From the NCBI RefSeq assembly GCF_000208745.1, contig NC_030854.1, forward strand, positions 35,410,152 through 35,474,151: 64,000 bases of DNA. Direction: 5' to 3'. The notes under the pieces were generated by a model. It saw only the letters and a list, made by a program, of their open reading frames with translations, was not told the origin of the DNA and ran no database searches. The translations under genes and the position numbers were made by a program. Position 1 is the stretch's first letter. Each line of letters opens with the position of its first letter. Shown piece after piece: positions 22,080-34,134 of the stretch. Source of the DNA: Theobroma cacao (Eukaryota; Streptophyta; Magnoliopsida; Malvales; Malvaceae).

Positions 22080-23795
22080 TGTTAGTATAAGCCCTACAAG
22101 CCAATCTGTGGTTGTATGGGAATTGCAATTTTGTAATATTCATGTATGACATTTTGTTATTCAAAATAACAATGAGGTAGTTCTTTATCCATAAGTTTGT
22201 GATTTAATTACATTTTGTGCTTATGTAGATAAAGCCTACGGAACTATATATGCCTTGCAAAGGAATTGCATTGGGATACAATTATGAGATTCTTATGCAA
22301 TAAAACATTGTTCCTAAAAGTTCCTGATCATTGTATTATTGAGACAGGGTATCAATAATGCTCAAAGATTGGCACATGTTATGTTCCTTACTTGTGAAGT
22401 AAGTAATCGCTTTCATAGATTGAAGTATAGAGATACTTAGAACTAGCATATGGGTGCTTCCCATAGAAGAGCGAATTCACTGAACATGACCAGCCATTAG
22501 AAGTGCACTTGGTACCTCACTCAAGTGTCTATGCAATACTTCTCATGTGTCAGTTGTGTAACTACTCCCTAGACTTGAGACACCAGGTTGTTTTGTATGT
22601 GGAGTACTATGCTTTGATTTCATCCTTATGGGTGCCTAATCAAGGATGCCAAAATAGGATGTTCTTGAGTATAGTATGAAGCATATGAAGGCAAATGAGT
22701 GGTCAAGATAAGAATCATCACCCCAAGTGATTCAAGGAAAAATATCTCATTAGTTCTTGGTTGACATTAGCTTAATCAAATCCTTGGCCAAGGTGATTAG
22801 GAGATTATGAAATGAGTTTCATAAGTCTCTATAAAACTAATGATCTAACTGCAAGAATAAATATAAAGATTAATAAGAGTAGGCACTACACCAAACTCTT
22901 ATCATCTTCAGGATACATGATGATGGAATGAATTACATTGAAAAACTATACACTAAAAGGTTGTTAAAGAATCATTTGACTCTCCTAACGATTAAGAGGC
23001 CTTGATGCATTGCTAGATACCAATCATGGTCTATAGAATTGAATTAGTTAATTTAAAATTGAATATGATTCATTTAAATTAATTAATTAATAATATTATA
23101 ATTCAATTCCATTGCCAACATGTTAAGAACCTAATGGGTCACACACAAAGGTTGCAATTTAGATTAAATTGAGAGTGTGATGATTTAAGTTTAACTTAAA
23201 TCAAATTTTAACTTTTAACTACTAAGGACCTAATTAAAAGAGTTTAATTAGGTATTGGTTAAATATTATAATTGTTATAATATTAAGGACTTATTTTGTA
23301 AATTTGAATATATTAGATATAAATATAACATTATAGTCACTCCTTTTTTTTTTGGGAAGGAAACAAAAAAAAAAGGTTTTTCTCTTGAGTGCTGCCACTC
23401 TTGAGAAGTTTTTTTTTTTTTGAAAATTTCTCCTTTGATTCTTTGTCGGAAATCAAAGAAGAAAAGAGGAAAAATTGTTGTCCACTTGCTAGCACAAGCT
23501 CGTGGCATAAAGCTCTCTCCTTAAGAAGGATCTGTTGCAATAATATGTGCATTATTAGAGGCCAAGCAATTGAGTGGTTGGGATTCTTTCACATAAAATG
23601 TGTTCATATTTTGTCACCAAACGTAGTCCATTTGATTACGATATCACTTGAAAGGTACAATTTTTTTGATTTTATATGGTGCTTAACTTTGCATTAAACA
23701 CCCAAGATGATCCAAAGGTAGGAGGAATGGTCTTTATTTTATTTCAATTTTTGTTATTTCACTGCGTTGATGCTCTAATCATGCCGTTTCTAGCA
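22080..23795 (+). mobile_element. Probable 3' LTR of the truncated Copia, about 1.7 kb
   Basis: It starts TGTTAGTATAAGCCC right after the polypurine tract. The end is inferred as CTAGCA at 23795, because the next base (GAGAGAAGTTTGA) is exactly where similarity to the R copy at 57891 begins. ORFs inside (for example 23389-23697) look accidental, in poly-T and poly-A rich sequence. Confidence 0.6.
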
Positions 23796-25100
23796 GAGAG
23801 AAGTTTGACAGAACTAGACAGCTAATGAGCAGAAACAAGGTATTCATATTCAGTGCATGATGATCACACTATGAGGATATATATTACAAGATAATTGAGA
23901 TTACAACACTTGTGACAACAGCTTAACAGGTGTGCAAGAAAGGTAAAGACAACACAATATGTATAGTGAATGTTGTCTTAATATCAAAAGTCTTACTCAG
24001 CTAGTAAGCTTACTAAGCACTAAGCATATTGGCAAAATACTTGCACATGTCCATGCAAGTGTTATTCTCTAACAGACCCTTCATGGGAATGTCCTGGCAT
24101 TGCAGAAGCAAGTATTTTGTCATTGCTAACCATCTAGTCTAGCTTCGAGTTTAGGGCCCCCCTTGAAGTCAACGGATTAGTTATAACAATTGCTACAGGG
24201 ATTGTCACCTTATAAATTGCAGATGATAGGCAACCATTACAAAGAGAAACAACAATCTTTAAGAAATAACTTTTTTTTATACAAGTTTTTCTAAATATAT
24301 CGGTTCCACTAGATTTCTATCGTTCAACTGATAAGACCTTTTTTAAATCTTTATGGTACATTTTACTCTAAACAATCATCTGATCAAAGTTCTATCCATC
24401 ATGATAATATTTGGCAAAAAATATTGCTATGATGAAAAAGCGAGCATCACATCTGTTAGCAAATTTATAGTAATTTTGAATTCATGATTTTGATTTGTTG
24501 ATTCTGATTTTATGTTTTTTCTTTTAATTGTTATTATAGAATTAAAATTTTTGATTTTTTTAGGTTAATTGCAATTAATTTAACTAGAAACAATTTCAAT
24601 TTGTAGATTCAAATACGAAAAGATTTTTTATTGGACTCAAATTTTGACATATTGTCATTATTGAGGATGGTGTTTAACTACAAGTCGGTTCAAATTCAAA
24701 TTATATCTATCATACCATCTTAGGATGTTAATATAATTATAAAATTGCATAGATTATAAATTAAATCAACATGATTTATTAAATTACCATACAATCATTG
24801 TAGTGTTCCCTTGATTTTTTCTTAAATAATTGAAAATCCTTTATATATGTATATCTTATTACATATGTCATCTGCCATTTTTTTTTAAGTTACGTCATCT
24901 GCTACTCGGAGATAAAACCAGCTATCTTGAATCTTCTTAAAATTTTCAGTGTACTTCTTAAGCCATGTTATTTATATCCAAGTGAAGTTTGCCGGCCTGT
25001 TGCTAAACTCTGGATATCAATTGTTTGCCGCCCTGTTTCACCATTAAAAGATTGAATCGGAAGAAAAAAAGAAACCAAAACAAACTTTTTCCATGAAAAG
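23796..25100. repeat. Segment R copy 2, upstream of pseudogene GLP-E
   Basis: Closely matches 57891-59268 from GAGAGAAGTTTGA to CCATGAAAAG. No conserved ORF. In this copy R is followed by about 700 bp of promoter DNA before GLP-E exon 1. In the 57.9 kb copy it is followed directly by the end of the intron. Confidence 0.85.
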
Positions 25101-25718
25101 GAAAGCATTGTTGATTAATAGTTCCTGTTCTATACATGAGCAGTTTCAGAGGCCATGAAATGAATACTGTTCTTACTGGGTGGCAGTGACAGATATAGTA
25201 CAAAATGCTAGCAATAACCGGCAAACTTTTACTTGAGCAGATTACATAGCCCAGGAAATCCATAATTTCTAACGAGTAAAGCCACGCAAACATGGTAATA
25301 CATTAACCAAAGAATGTGCAAGACCGTCTTATGTGAATCGATAGCGGCATGAGCTACCTGCCGCTCCTAAATGGGAGAATTTGTGAACAAGGACCATTCT
25401 TAACTTCATTTAATTATGAGTTAAATTTTATGGAGCGTCGGCAACCCCAACAACATTAGAAATATGCTGAAGTCAATGAATTTGTCTCAATTTAAATTCA
25501 GTAAAAATATTTAAAAAAGACATGATATGTCAGGAATGAGGTAATGAAAAGAGGGAATTAATTTATTGAAGATGTATATACATGACATGAATGGCTGCTA
25601 AAGAAGGATTCATTAAGAACTTTTTTTTATTAACAAAAAACACTGTAGACGTGTTAAGCCATTTTCCTGGAAAAAATTAAATGAAAAGGCATGGAGTTGT
25701 TCAAAGACTCCATAAATC
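25101..25718 (+). promoter_or_regulatory. Upstream region of pseudogene GLP-E
   Basis: Non-coding. Its last 40 bp contain ATGAAAAGGCATGG and GTTCAAAGACTCCA, the block shared with the GLP-B and GLP-G promoters, followed by the TATA box. Confidence 0.5.
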
Positions 25719-25726
25719 TATAAATA
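25719..25726 (+). promoter_or_regulatory. TATA box of pseudogene GLP-E
   Basis: CTATAAATAGC about 90 bp before the MKG start codon; the promoter looks undamaged although the gene is broken. Confidence 0.65.
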
Positions 25727-25810
25727 GCAAGTTCTCAGGAAAGATTCATCGTCATCACTCCAAAGCAATTAAGCTTGCAAGAATTTAAGCTAGGAAGCTG
25801 CCTTACCAAA

Positions 25811-26673
25811 ATGAAAGGTGTTCATTTCCTAGTAGTAGCATTTTCTCTCTTGGCTCTGGCTTCCTCATTTGCCTTTGCCTCTGACCCTAGCCCTTTTCAG
25901 GACTTCTATGTAGCAATCAATGACCCCAAGCATGGAAGTATGTCCAGTTTTCTTTGAACTTGTATTGAATATATTTATGTCAATGACTGAACTAAAGGAA
26001 CTCAGCTCAAAAAAGAGGCAATAGTTCTACACAAAAATACTACTACAAATTAGAAAGAATTTCTTTCTTCTTTTTTTTTTATTAGCACGGTAGCAGTTAA
26101 CACATTTTTCAATCTTGTAGTGTTTGTTAATGGCAAGTTCTGCAAGGACCTAAGCTTGCCAAAGCAGAAGATTTCTTCTTTTCAGGCCTCAACATGCCAG
26201 GAAACACATCAAATCGAGTTGGATCAAATGTCATCACTGTCAATGTTGACAAAATAGCAGGATTGAACACTTTTGGCGGATCTCTGGTTTGAATTTACTA
26301 TGCACCTTATGGTGGCCTAAACCCCCCTCACACTCATCCCCGTGTTACAGAAATCCTAGTCGTCATGGAGGGCACACTCTATGTTGGTTTGGTTACATCC
26401 AACCCGGAGAACCATCCCATCACCAAAGTCCTCAACCCCGGAGATGGTTTTCTTTTCCCAGTTGGTCTCATTCACTTCCAATTCAATGTGGGGAAAACCA
26501 ATGCTGTTGCGTTTGCTGCTTTGAGTAGCCAAAACCCAGATGTCATTACAATAGCAAACGCAGTCTTTGGATCAAATCCAGCAATTAACCCTGATGTTCT
26601 TGTCAAGGACTTCCAGCTAGACATCAATATGGTCAAATATCTTCAGTCACTATTCTAATAGGATAGCAATTAG
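25811..26673 (+). pseudogene. GLP-E, germin-like pseudogene with promoter and both exons
   Basis: Exon 1 (25811-25937) is open and starts MKGVHFLVVAF, but the conserved first Cys is Tyr (QDFYVAIND) and the end is PKHG. The intron runs GTATGT to TTGTAG. Exon 2 starts at 26121. It has lost one C in AAGGACC-TAAGC near 26150, which shifts the frame. Arg is changed to TGA at 26290-26292. The FWW ending is broken by TAA at 26656-26658; the ancestral stop is at 26671-26673. Box 1 ([10 protein letters not shown]) and box 2 (FPVGLIHFQ) are still readable, so the losses are fairly recent. The first half of exon 2 is C/D-like, while the second half is GLP-B-like. Close relative of GLP-H. Confidence 0.92.
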
Positions 26674-26913
26674 AGCATTATTTTAATACACATTAAGTTG
26701 TTGCTTAATGAGGATATTGTTTGACATGTTTCCCTGATTATTTAACAATTCTTGTTGAAATTTACAAATAAATGGAATATTGCTTATGTAAGCCTCTCTG
26801 TATGTTTAAACTTCATTATAATAATATTGAATTTGGTTTCAAAACTTGGACCAACTTGTCAAGGTGTGTCTCAATCTCAAGGACCAGTGTAACAGTGAAA
26901 GCAGCTATTATAA
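26674..26913. other. 3' flank of GLP-E
   Basis: It includes AATAAA at 26767-26772 followed by TTGCTTATGTAAG, as in other GLPs. The stretch matches 59849-60088 behind GLP-H up to TATTATAAA, where the Copia at 26919 interrupts it. Confidence 0.7.
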
Positions 26914-26918
26914 ACTAC

Positions 26919-27418
26919 TGTAGAAGATTTTAAGGTAAACTAATTTTGGAGAAATTTGAAGAAAGCTTGAAGAACAAAGAGGAAAACGAAACAAGGGATG
27001 AAGACTTCAAATCTGAGAATCACAAGCCACACACAATAATAGTTACTTTACAAGTATTTATAAACACCTAAAACCAGTCAATCTTTTGATTCAGCTTTGG
27101 AAGACTTAATCTGAGAGGATTTTTCTAGACGCAAACAACGTGTCTTTGTTTTCTGTGTTGTGGTAACTGTAACTAAACCACCCACCACACTACCTAGTAA
27201 AACATGGCTGTTAAGCCTACAACAAAAGACTCAAATGACACATACATCTTATTTTACTATGTTAATTACAAGAGTTTAAAAAAGATAGGACTCGTTTGTG
27301 TTTAGTAAATCAGCAGTAAACTAAAAACGATCCCCTACTAAGAATCTTCTACAACTTTCAATTTTCAACAGGTTATAGCCACATATTTAATCAGATTGGG
27401 AATCAGTATTTCAAAACA
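26919..27418 (-). mobile_element. 3' LTR of minus-strand Copia (500 bp)
   Basis: Paired with the LTR at 31439-31935; both read TGTAGAAGATTTTAA at the left edge and end in CA at the right on the plus strand. The adjoining polypurine tract (minus strand ATGGGGC) lies just right of 27418. The left flank ACTAC (26914-26918) corresponds to AATAC (31936-31940), a TSD with one mismatch. Confidence 0.85.
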
Positions 27419-30400
27419 GCCCCATGATTCATAATATGGTGAACTCCAAGACATGATTTGAGATGCTCAAACCTTTCTCTTCCCAAGCTCTTGGTAAAAA
27501 TGTCAACCAACTAGTTCTTTGTCTTGTAATGTTTCAACTCAACTTTATTCTCTTTTACAACTTTTCTCAGGGCATGATATTTGACCTTGATATGTTTAGT
27601 TCTCCCATATTGAACTAGATTTTTAGCAATTGAAGCAGTAGACAAATTGTCAACACATATCAGAGTGCCTTGACTTTGTTCAAATCCTCAATCCAACAAC
27701 ACTTTCCTCAACCACAATGCATGATTTGTAGCTACAGCACAGGCAATGTATTTTGTTTCAGTCGTGGACTAAGCTACAACATGTTGCTTCTTAGAATTCC
27801 AGGCAAAAACAGCACTCCCAAAAGAAAAACAAAATCTTCCTGTACTATTAGAATCATCCAATGACCCCGCCCAATCACTATCACTATAGCCTATAAGATT
27901 ACCACTGTCTTGTTTAACATAAGTCAAGCCAAAGTTTAGCGTTCCTTTGACATACCTTAGAATCCGTTTGGTAGTTGTGAAGTGTATTAGTAAAGGTTCT
28001 TCCATAAACCTTGACAACAAACAGGTTGCAGACATTATGTCTGGCCTAGTAGCAGACAGGTATAGGAGAGATCCAATAATGCTTTTATAAATCTGTCCAT
28101 TGGCCTAGGTAAAACCATCTTTTTTGCAAACTTAGCTCCAGTAGTGAGAGGAGTGCTTACCACCTTACACAAGCTCATATTGAACCTTTTCAGCAAGTCC
28201 TTAGCATACTTAACTTGATGCAAGAAAATCTGTCTTGTAGATTGTTACACTTCCATCCCAAAAAAATAGCTCATCTCCCCTAAGTCAGTCATTTCAAATT
28301 CCTTCATCATTTAAATTTTAAAATCAGTTAGGTAACTGCTATCAGGACTAGTAAGTAGTAAGTCATTTACATAAAGAGCCACAACAAATAAGACTTTCCC
28401 ATCTGATTTCTTCACATATAATGTGGACTCATTGCTACTTTTTTGAAGTCTTTGACCTTTGAAATACTTGTCCACCTTGTCATGCTAGGCTCTAGGAGCC
28501 TGTTTTAGGCCATATAAGGCTTTTATCAATTTACAAACCTTACCTTTAGAGTTCCACTGTTCATATCCCTCAGGTTGATCTACATAAATGTCTTCAGTCA
28601 AATAGCCATTTAGAAAAGCTAATTTGACATCTAGATGAAATAGCTTCCATTCTTCTCTAGCTACCAGTGCTACAAGCATTCTTATTGTGTTGTGTCTGGC
28701 TATAGGAGCATAAGTTTCCATGTAATCAGCCTCATACACTTGAGCATAACCTTTGACCACTGGTTTAGCTTTATACTTATTTATAGAACCATCAGAATTT
28801 AATTTTGTCCTATAAATCCACTTAACTCCAATCACATTTTTCTCAGCAGGTTTATCAACTAATGTCCAAGTACCATTCTTGATGATCATTGACATTTCAG
28901 CATCCACAGTAGCCTTCCACTTACTGTATGAAAATAGCTTTTTTGCAACTTGTCGGTTCTGAAATAGCTACATTGTATCTGCTGTAGATATCTCCAAGAC
29001 TCCTAACTCCTCTTACTGCTTTTGATTCATCTTTACTATTTGAGTCATCACCAGAACTAACTTGGGTTGATTCTTCATCTAGAGTGATCATTTTCTTCAG
29101 GTTGTCAAATGTTCCTTTTTCTCAATTCCAATACTGTCTTTCATCAACTCTGACATTTCTACTGATCTCAATCATGTTAGCTTCAATATTGTAGATTCTA
29201 TACCCCTTTGAAACTTCACTATAGCTAACTAATATAGCCATATTAGCCTTGGAGTCAAACTTAGATATTTTCTCATCAAGTATCTTTGACTAACACAAGT
29301 AACCAAATGTCTTCATGTATGAAACAAATGGCTTGTATCCAAACCACAATTCAAATGGGGTTTTATGCTCCTATACCCTTGTGTATGACTTGTTCAAGAT
29401 GTAATTGGACATATTTACTGCCTCAACCCAAAACTCTTTAGGTAAATGCACTTGGTAGAGTAAGCATCTACCCATATCTGCAATTGTTCTCTTTTTTCCT
29501 TCAGCTTTCCTATTCTACTGAGGGCTGTATGTAATTATGAGTTGATGTTGAACCCTAAATTCTATCAAAAAAATTCTTGAACTCTTCTGAAGTGTACTTT
29601 CTCCCATTGTCACTCCTAAGTGTTTTGATTTGCATACCAGAGTAATTCTCAGCCTGTGCCTTGAATTTCTTAAAGTTTCTCAAGGCCTCAGATTAGAGCT
29701 TCAAGAAGTATACCCAACAATATTTAGTCAGGTCATTTATAAACAGGATATAATACTTACTCCCACTTAGAGATGGTGTTCTCATTAGCCCACAAATGTC
29801 AGGGTGAATCAATTCTAGCTTCATAGTAGTCTTTCCCTTACTGATCTTAGGAAATGGCATTTTAGTCTATTTTCCAAATTAACAGCAAAACACAGCTTAT
29901 TTGGCTTGGTTATCTTGGGTAGACCTTCTACTAACTCATTTTAAGCCATAACTATTAGTGAATTATAATTCACATGACCTAATCTGTTGTGCCATATTTT
30001 AGACAAATCATATTCATTATACAAGGCTATGAAGAAGGATTTAGCCAAGTTCACAAGATAACAATTATTTTTCATCTCAACAATGAACATTTCATCTCCA
30101 CAAGGATCAAACACTTTACAATAGTTTTCTTTGAATAATAAAGCATACTTATCTCTAGCTAATTGTCCAACACTAAACAAGTTGTGATTTACTTCAGGAA
30201 CATAATGCACATTATGAATGAGTTTCAAACCAGATTCAGTCTCTACAGTCACTATCCTTACTCCAAGTACTTTCATAAATTCACCATTTCCTATTTTCAC
30301 TTTAAAACTGTAATTGGTATCTATCTAGGAGAATAAATTTTTGTTACTTGTCAAGTGATGAGAGTAAGCACTATCCAATAACCAGATGCTTGATTTGGTA

Positions 30401-31438
30401 GAATCTTCACCCTTTTTAGCCATGAACAGAACCTCTTCAGTCTCCTTTACTCAATTACATCAGCTTGATCTTCTGTTACTGACTTCTTGGCCTTGCACAC
30501 TTTTTCTACATGACCCATTTATTGACAGGCCTTGCACTTGACATTTAGCCTATACCAATAGTATTTTGCTATGTGATTTCTCTTTTTACAACTGGGACAA
30601 GAAAGGTACTTGTCAGTTGCTTTACCGTTATTTCCCTCTTCAGCTTTGCTACCTTTTCCATCATTTTTCTTTGAGCTATTTCCCTTGACTTTCAAGCCCT
30701 TTGTTCTTGCCACTAAGGCACTCTCAACAAAGTTTTCATCTCTAAGAGCTATTCTCTGCTCTTGGGCTAATAAAGCATTGATGAGCTCATTAACAAAAAT
30801 CTTAGTCAAGTCCTTTAAGTCTTCAAGGGAGAAGATTTTTGCTTCAAATCTCTCAAGAATACTGACGAGGATTTTGTTAACAATTCTTTTGTCACTAACT
30901 TCCTCTCCAAGTTGTCTGAGTTGATTCACAAGCTTTAAAAGCTTGTCAGTATAGTCTTGAATGCCTTCATCTTTATTCATTTTCATCAGCTCAAATTGTC
31001 TTAAGATATTCAACACCTGCATAGATCTTGTTCTATCACTACCTTAATACTCTTCTTTCAAACTATCCCAAACCTTTTTCAAATCCTCATAGTTCATTAT
31101 TTTTGCAAAAATTGCTTTCGAAACAGCTGATTGAAGGCAGATAAGGGCTTTATACTGCTTAGCCACTTATTCACTGTGTTGCTTGATTTGGGCTAAAGTA
31201 GGATTGACATGCCTTTGTACTGGTATTTCACCAGACTCTACCACATCCCACAAGTCAAAAGCCTTAAAGTAGGAGTGCATTTTGACTGCCCAAAAAGAAT
31301 AATTATCACTAGAGAAGATCGGAGGAGCAGCTGCACTGAAATCGGTTGTAGCCATGGGGTTAAATCAAGAAAATCAATTGAAAACTTTGTAGAAGATTTT
31401 GATCACAAGTCCTCTGAGAAATGTTTCTCTGATACCAT
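27419..31438 (-). mobile_element. Internal region of a decayed Copia retrotransposon
   Basis: Minus-strand order. Primer binding site at 31427-31438 (TGGTATCAGAG, complementary to initiator Met tRNA). Gag at 31355-30519 (MATTDFSAAAPP start). Its zinc knuckle is degenerate: the first has CPSCKKRNHIAKYY, with the last Cys replaced, and the second carries a stop. Protease near 30380 (WLLDSAYS) has a TAG shortly after. The pre-integrase segment is at 30300-29941 (IWHNRLGHVNY). Integrase at about 29880-29400 has many stops. Reverse transcriptase is at 28907-28040 (GVKWIYRTKLN, HLDVKLAFLNGYL). RNase H is at 28035-27480 (SDSDWAGS). All domains are in canonical Copia order, but the ORF is broken in several places, so it cannot move by itself. 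Confidence 0.88.
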
Positions 31439-31935
31439 GTAGAAGATTTTAAGCGAAATTAATTTTGGAGAAATTTGAAGAAAGCTTGAAGAAAAAAGAG
31501 GAAAACGAAAACAAGAATGAAGACATCAAATCTGAGAATCACAAGCCACACACAATAACAGTTACTTTACAAGTATTTATAAACACCTGAAACCATTCAA
31601 TCCCTTGATTCAGCCTTGTAAGACTTAACCTGAGAGGATTTTTCTAGACACAAACAATATGTCTTTGTTTTCTGTGTTGTGGTAACTGTAACTAAACCAC
31701 CCACTACACTACCCAATAAAGTGTGGCCGTTAAGCCTACAACAAAAGACTCAAATGACACATACATCCTATTTTACTATGTTAATTACAAGAGTTTAAAA
31801 ATGACAAGACTCGTTTGTGTTTAGTAAATTAGCAGCAAATTAAAAATGATCCAATGTTGAGAATCTTCTACAACCTTTAATTTCTAGTTGGTTCTAGCCA
31901 CATATTTAACCAGATTGGGAATTAGAACTTCAACA
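31439..31935 (-). mobile_element. 5' LTR of minus-strand Copia (497 bp)
   Basis: It lies next to the primer binding site and ends CTTCAACA followed by the TSD AATAC. The empty site is visible in the GLP-H copy (TATAAAATACTTTATTTGAG near 60085), which proves the element boundaries. Confidence 0.88.
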
Positions 31936-31940
31936 AATAC

Positions 31941-32641
31941 TTTATTTGAGATATAAAATGTGTTAATATTTGGACAAATGAAAAATTAGCTAAAGAAAGT
32001 TATAGCAGTAGCAAAGAATTTCCATAAGGGATGTTTTTTTCATATGAACAATACAGAAGACACTCCAATCTCGTTTTCCAAGATAGAGTAAGTAATGAAA
32101 TTGCTAAAATATTATCACTGTTTCAATGGTCTAGAGAAGACATAACGAGAGGACTTGTTCCGGCTAAGATTCGAAATCTACCAATGAAAACGAGTAACAC
32201 CGACAGAGGTAGTGTTCAAAACATACATAGCGAGTAACCCCAGCAAAAGTAGTGCTCCTAACATACATGAGAATGTGATTTTCAGAGTCAATTAACTGAC
32301 TACATAGAAACCTGAAAACATACCATTCTTTTTCTTGTTCCAATTGTGAGCTGCACAAATGACAAACGAACAAGTCATAAACCCTCGCATTTACTCATGA
32401 AGATGGAGTTATGCAATCCCATATGTTATAGTTGGCAGCTATGTTTTATGGACTCTACACTTTACCCTAATATGATCATGCCCAGTACTTTTTGGACAAC
32501 TTCAATCAACATCGACACAATACTTGGATACTTAAACCTAATGAAAAATTTCCAAAAATATGACATAAGCATGACAGATTAGTACCCATGTTTGACCCAG
32601 GAGCGTCAAACCATGTTAAATATGTTGGTATCTATAGTATT
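31941..32641. other. Spacer downstream of GLP-E, continued
   Basis: Non-coding; matches 60092-60796 behind GLP-H. The short ORFs at 32031-32237 and 60184-60390 are paralogous copies of the same spacer and differ at several codons. I see no sign that they are real genes. Confidence 0.7.
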
Positions 32642-33210
32642 TGTTGGACATTTTCAAATAAAAAATATGATTTCATATCGAAATAGGAGGAAAAATTGTG
32701 ACTGCTGGAAATTAAAATTAAAAGAAAGGTTATGTCTATTGAAAATAAAAATAAATAAATAAAAAGAAAAAGAGTCACGTCTGTTGGAAAATACCAACAT
32801 GAGCAACTCTTTGAAATAGACACAAATGGTGTCTGTTAGGAGCAGACATCTTTGCCTATAAAAGAGGACCCTCTTTGTCCAATAAAATGTACATCAAAAA
32901 ACAAAAACTTTCCTTCCTTTCTCAAATGTCTCAAGTTTTCTTCTATATTATTTTCTTTTCTTCTATACTATTTTTTTGTAGAAAAATCATATAGAAGTTT
33001 GATAATCTTGTTATACTTCAGTGAGTGCTCAGTGGATTGATTTCATCATTGAAAAAGCCGTCAATCATTGGGATTCATTGTATCTTCAAGGTTTATACGC
33101 TGGTAACTCTTTTGCACACTACAAGTGGGGTGAATAAAACCTTAAGGACAATGGCATTGATACACGTCTTGAAGCCAATTTTTAAGTTTTTCTAGTTTAG
33201 TGTTCTAACA
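32642..33210 (+). mobile_element. Solo LTR of the 41-46 kb Copia family (569 bp)
   Basis: It starts TGTTGGACATTTTC and ends GTGTTCTAACA, flanked by a perfect 5 bp TSD GTATT (32637-32641 and 33211-33215). It is the reverse-orientation counterpart of the LTRs at 41245-41811 and 46256-46821. The empty site reads TGTAGTATTGGCCC near 60788. No internal sequence remains. Confidence 0.9.
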
Positions 33211-33215
33211 GTATT

Positions 33216-33721
33216 GGCCCAATTCAATTTTGCATCGTTGCATGTATATCACCAAGAACTATTAGTCCTTTTATGCCTTAGCTTTAAACTCGTTCAACAC
33301 TATCTGTGGATATTGGGATTAACTGTTGGGTTTTAGCCTAGTGGAAAAGGGGCTCATCAAGTACATTCTGTAAATTTGCAAACTATTTAGGGATTGGGAT
33401 AAATTTACTATCCTAGTGGCTAGAACTTAAGTTGTATCTGTGTTTGGTGGTGTGCTACAAGTTGGTTGAGGTTTACCAATAAGGTTGTTGCTCATCAACA
33501 TATAAAAAAAATTAGAAAAAAGAAAAGGAGATTTTGTTAAGCAGATGAACCTTCTCTGCTAACTTACAGAGTTGTTAGACAATCTAGATTGAAATGTTTG
33601 CATGAATTTTCCAGAAGTGTGAATTTTCTGCAATGATTGGATATGACTTGGTAAAGTCAATTTCTTCTTATATAAGGACCTAAAAATTTGGAGTTTCGAC
33701 AATGTTGCATTAACCTACTGC
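33216..33721. repeat. Spacer block beta, first part
   Basis: Paralogous to 12674-13130 and to 60797-61305. No gene. Confidence 0.8.
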
Positions 33722-33726
33722 GAACA

Positions 33727-34129
33727 TGTTGAAAAATGAGATTTAACTTGAAGAACCAGATTCAATTATTTTCAACAGTTTTTTAGTTTATTAGTTAATT
33801 TTAATTTATTTTCTATTTTACAGTTATTGTCATATTGAGTTAGTTATTGTTATGTTGGGTAGTGGGTTTGAATTGTAAAATAGGTGGTTATGCAAGACAT
33901 GGATAGTGCACAGTTATTTTACTTTACGTGTTGTTTTATTTTATTATTATTTTCTGTCTCCTAAATGTATTTATAAGTGTTATTATTGAATGAAAAGATT
34001 GAAGAGAGACTTTGAGTTCAATTATATTTTCTCTCTCCTTTAATCTTTCTCTGGTTCTCTAATTTTATCTTTCATCATTCTAGCAGATAATAGTATGCAG
34101 ATATAATAACATCTTTGAGATTACCAACA
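33727..34129 (+). mobile_element. Solo LTR, 403 bp
   Basis: TGTTGAAAAATGAG ... TTACCAACA, with a perfect TSD GAACA at 33722-33726 and 34130-34134. Both other spacer copies show the empty site GCGAACACTAAT (near 13127 and 61300). The strand is arbitrary because no coding sequence remains; it contains a TATTTATAAG-like promoter motif near 33968. Copia-type by size. Confidence 0.88.
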
Positions 34130-34134
34130 GAACA

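Noticed and set aside
23389..23697. 102 aa ORF
   Set aside because: It lies inside the probable Copia LTR and is dominated by poly-T and poly-A stretches.
32031..32237. Small conserved gene, because a similar ORF is at 60184-60390
   Set aside because: Similarity extends equally into surrounding non-coding spacer, so it reflects the segmental duplication, not coding constraint.
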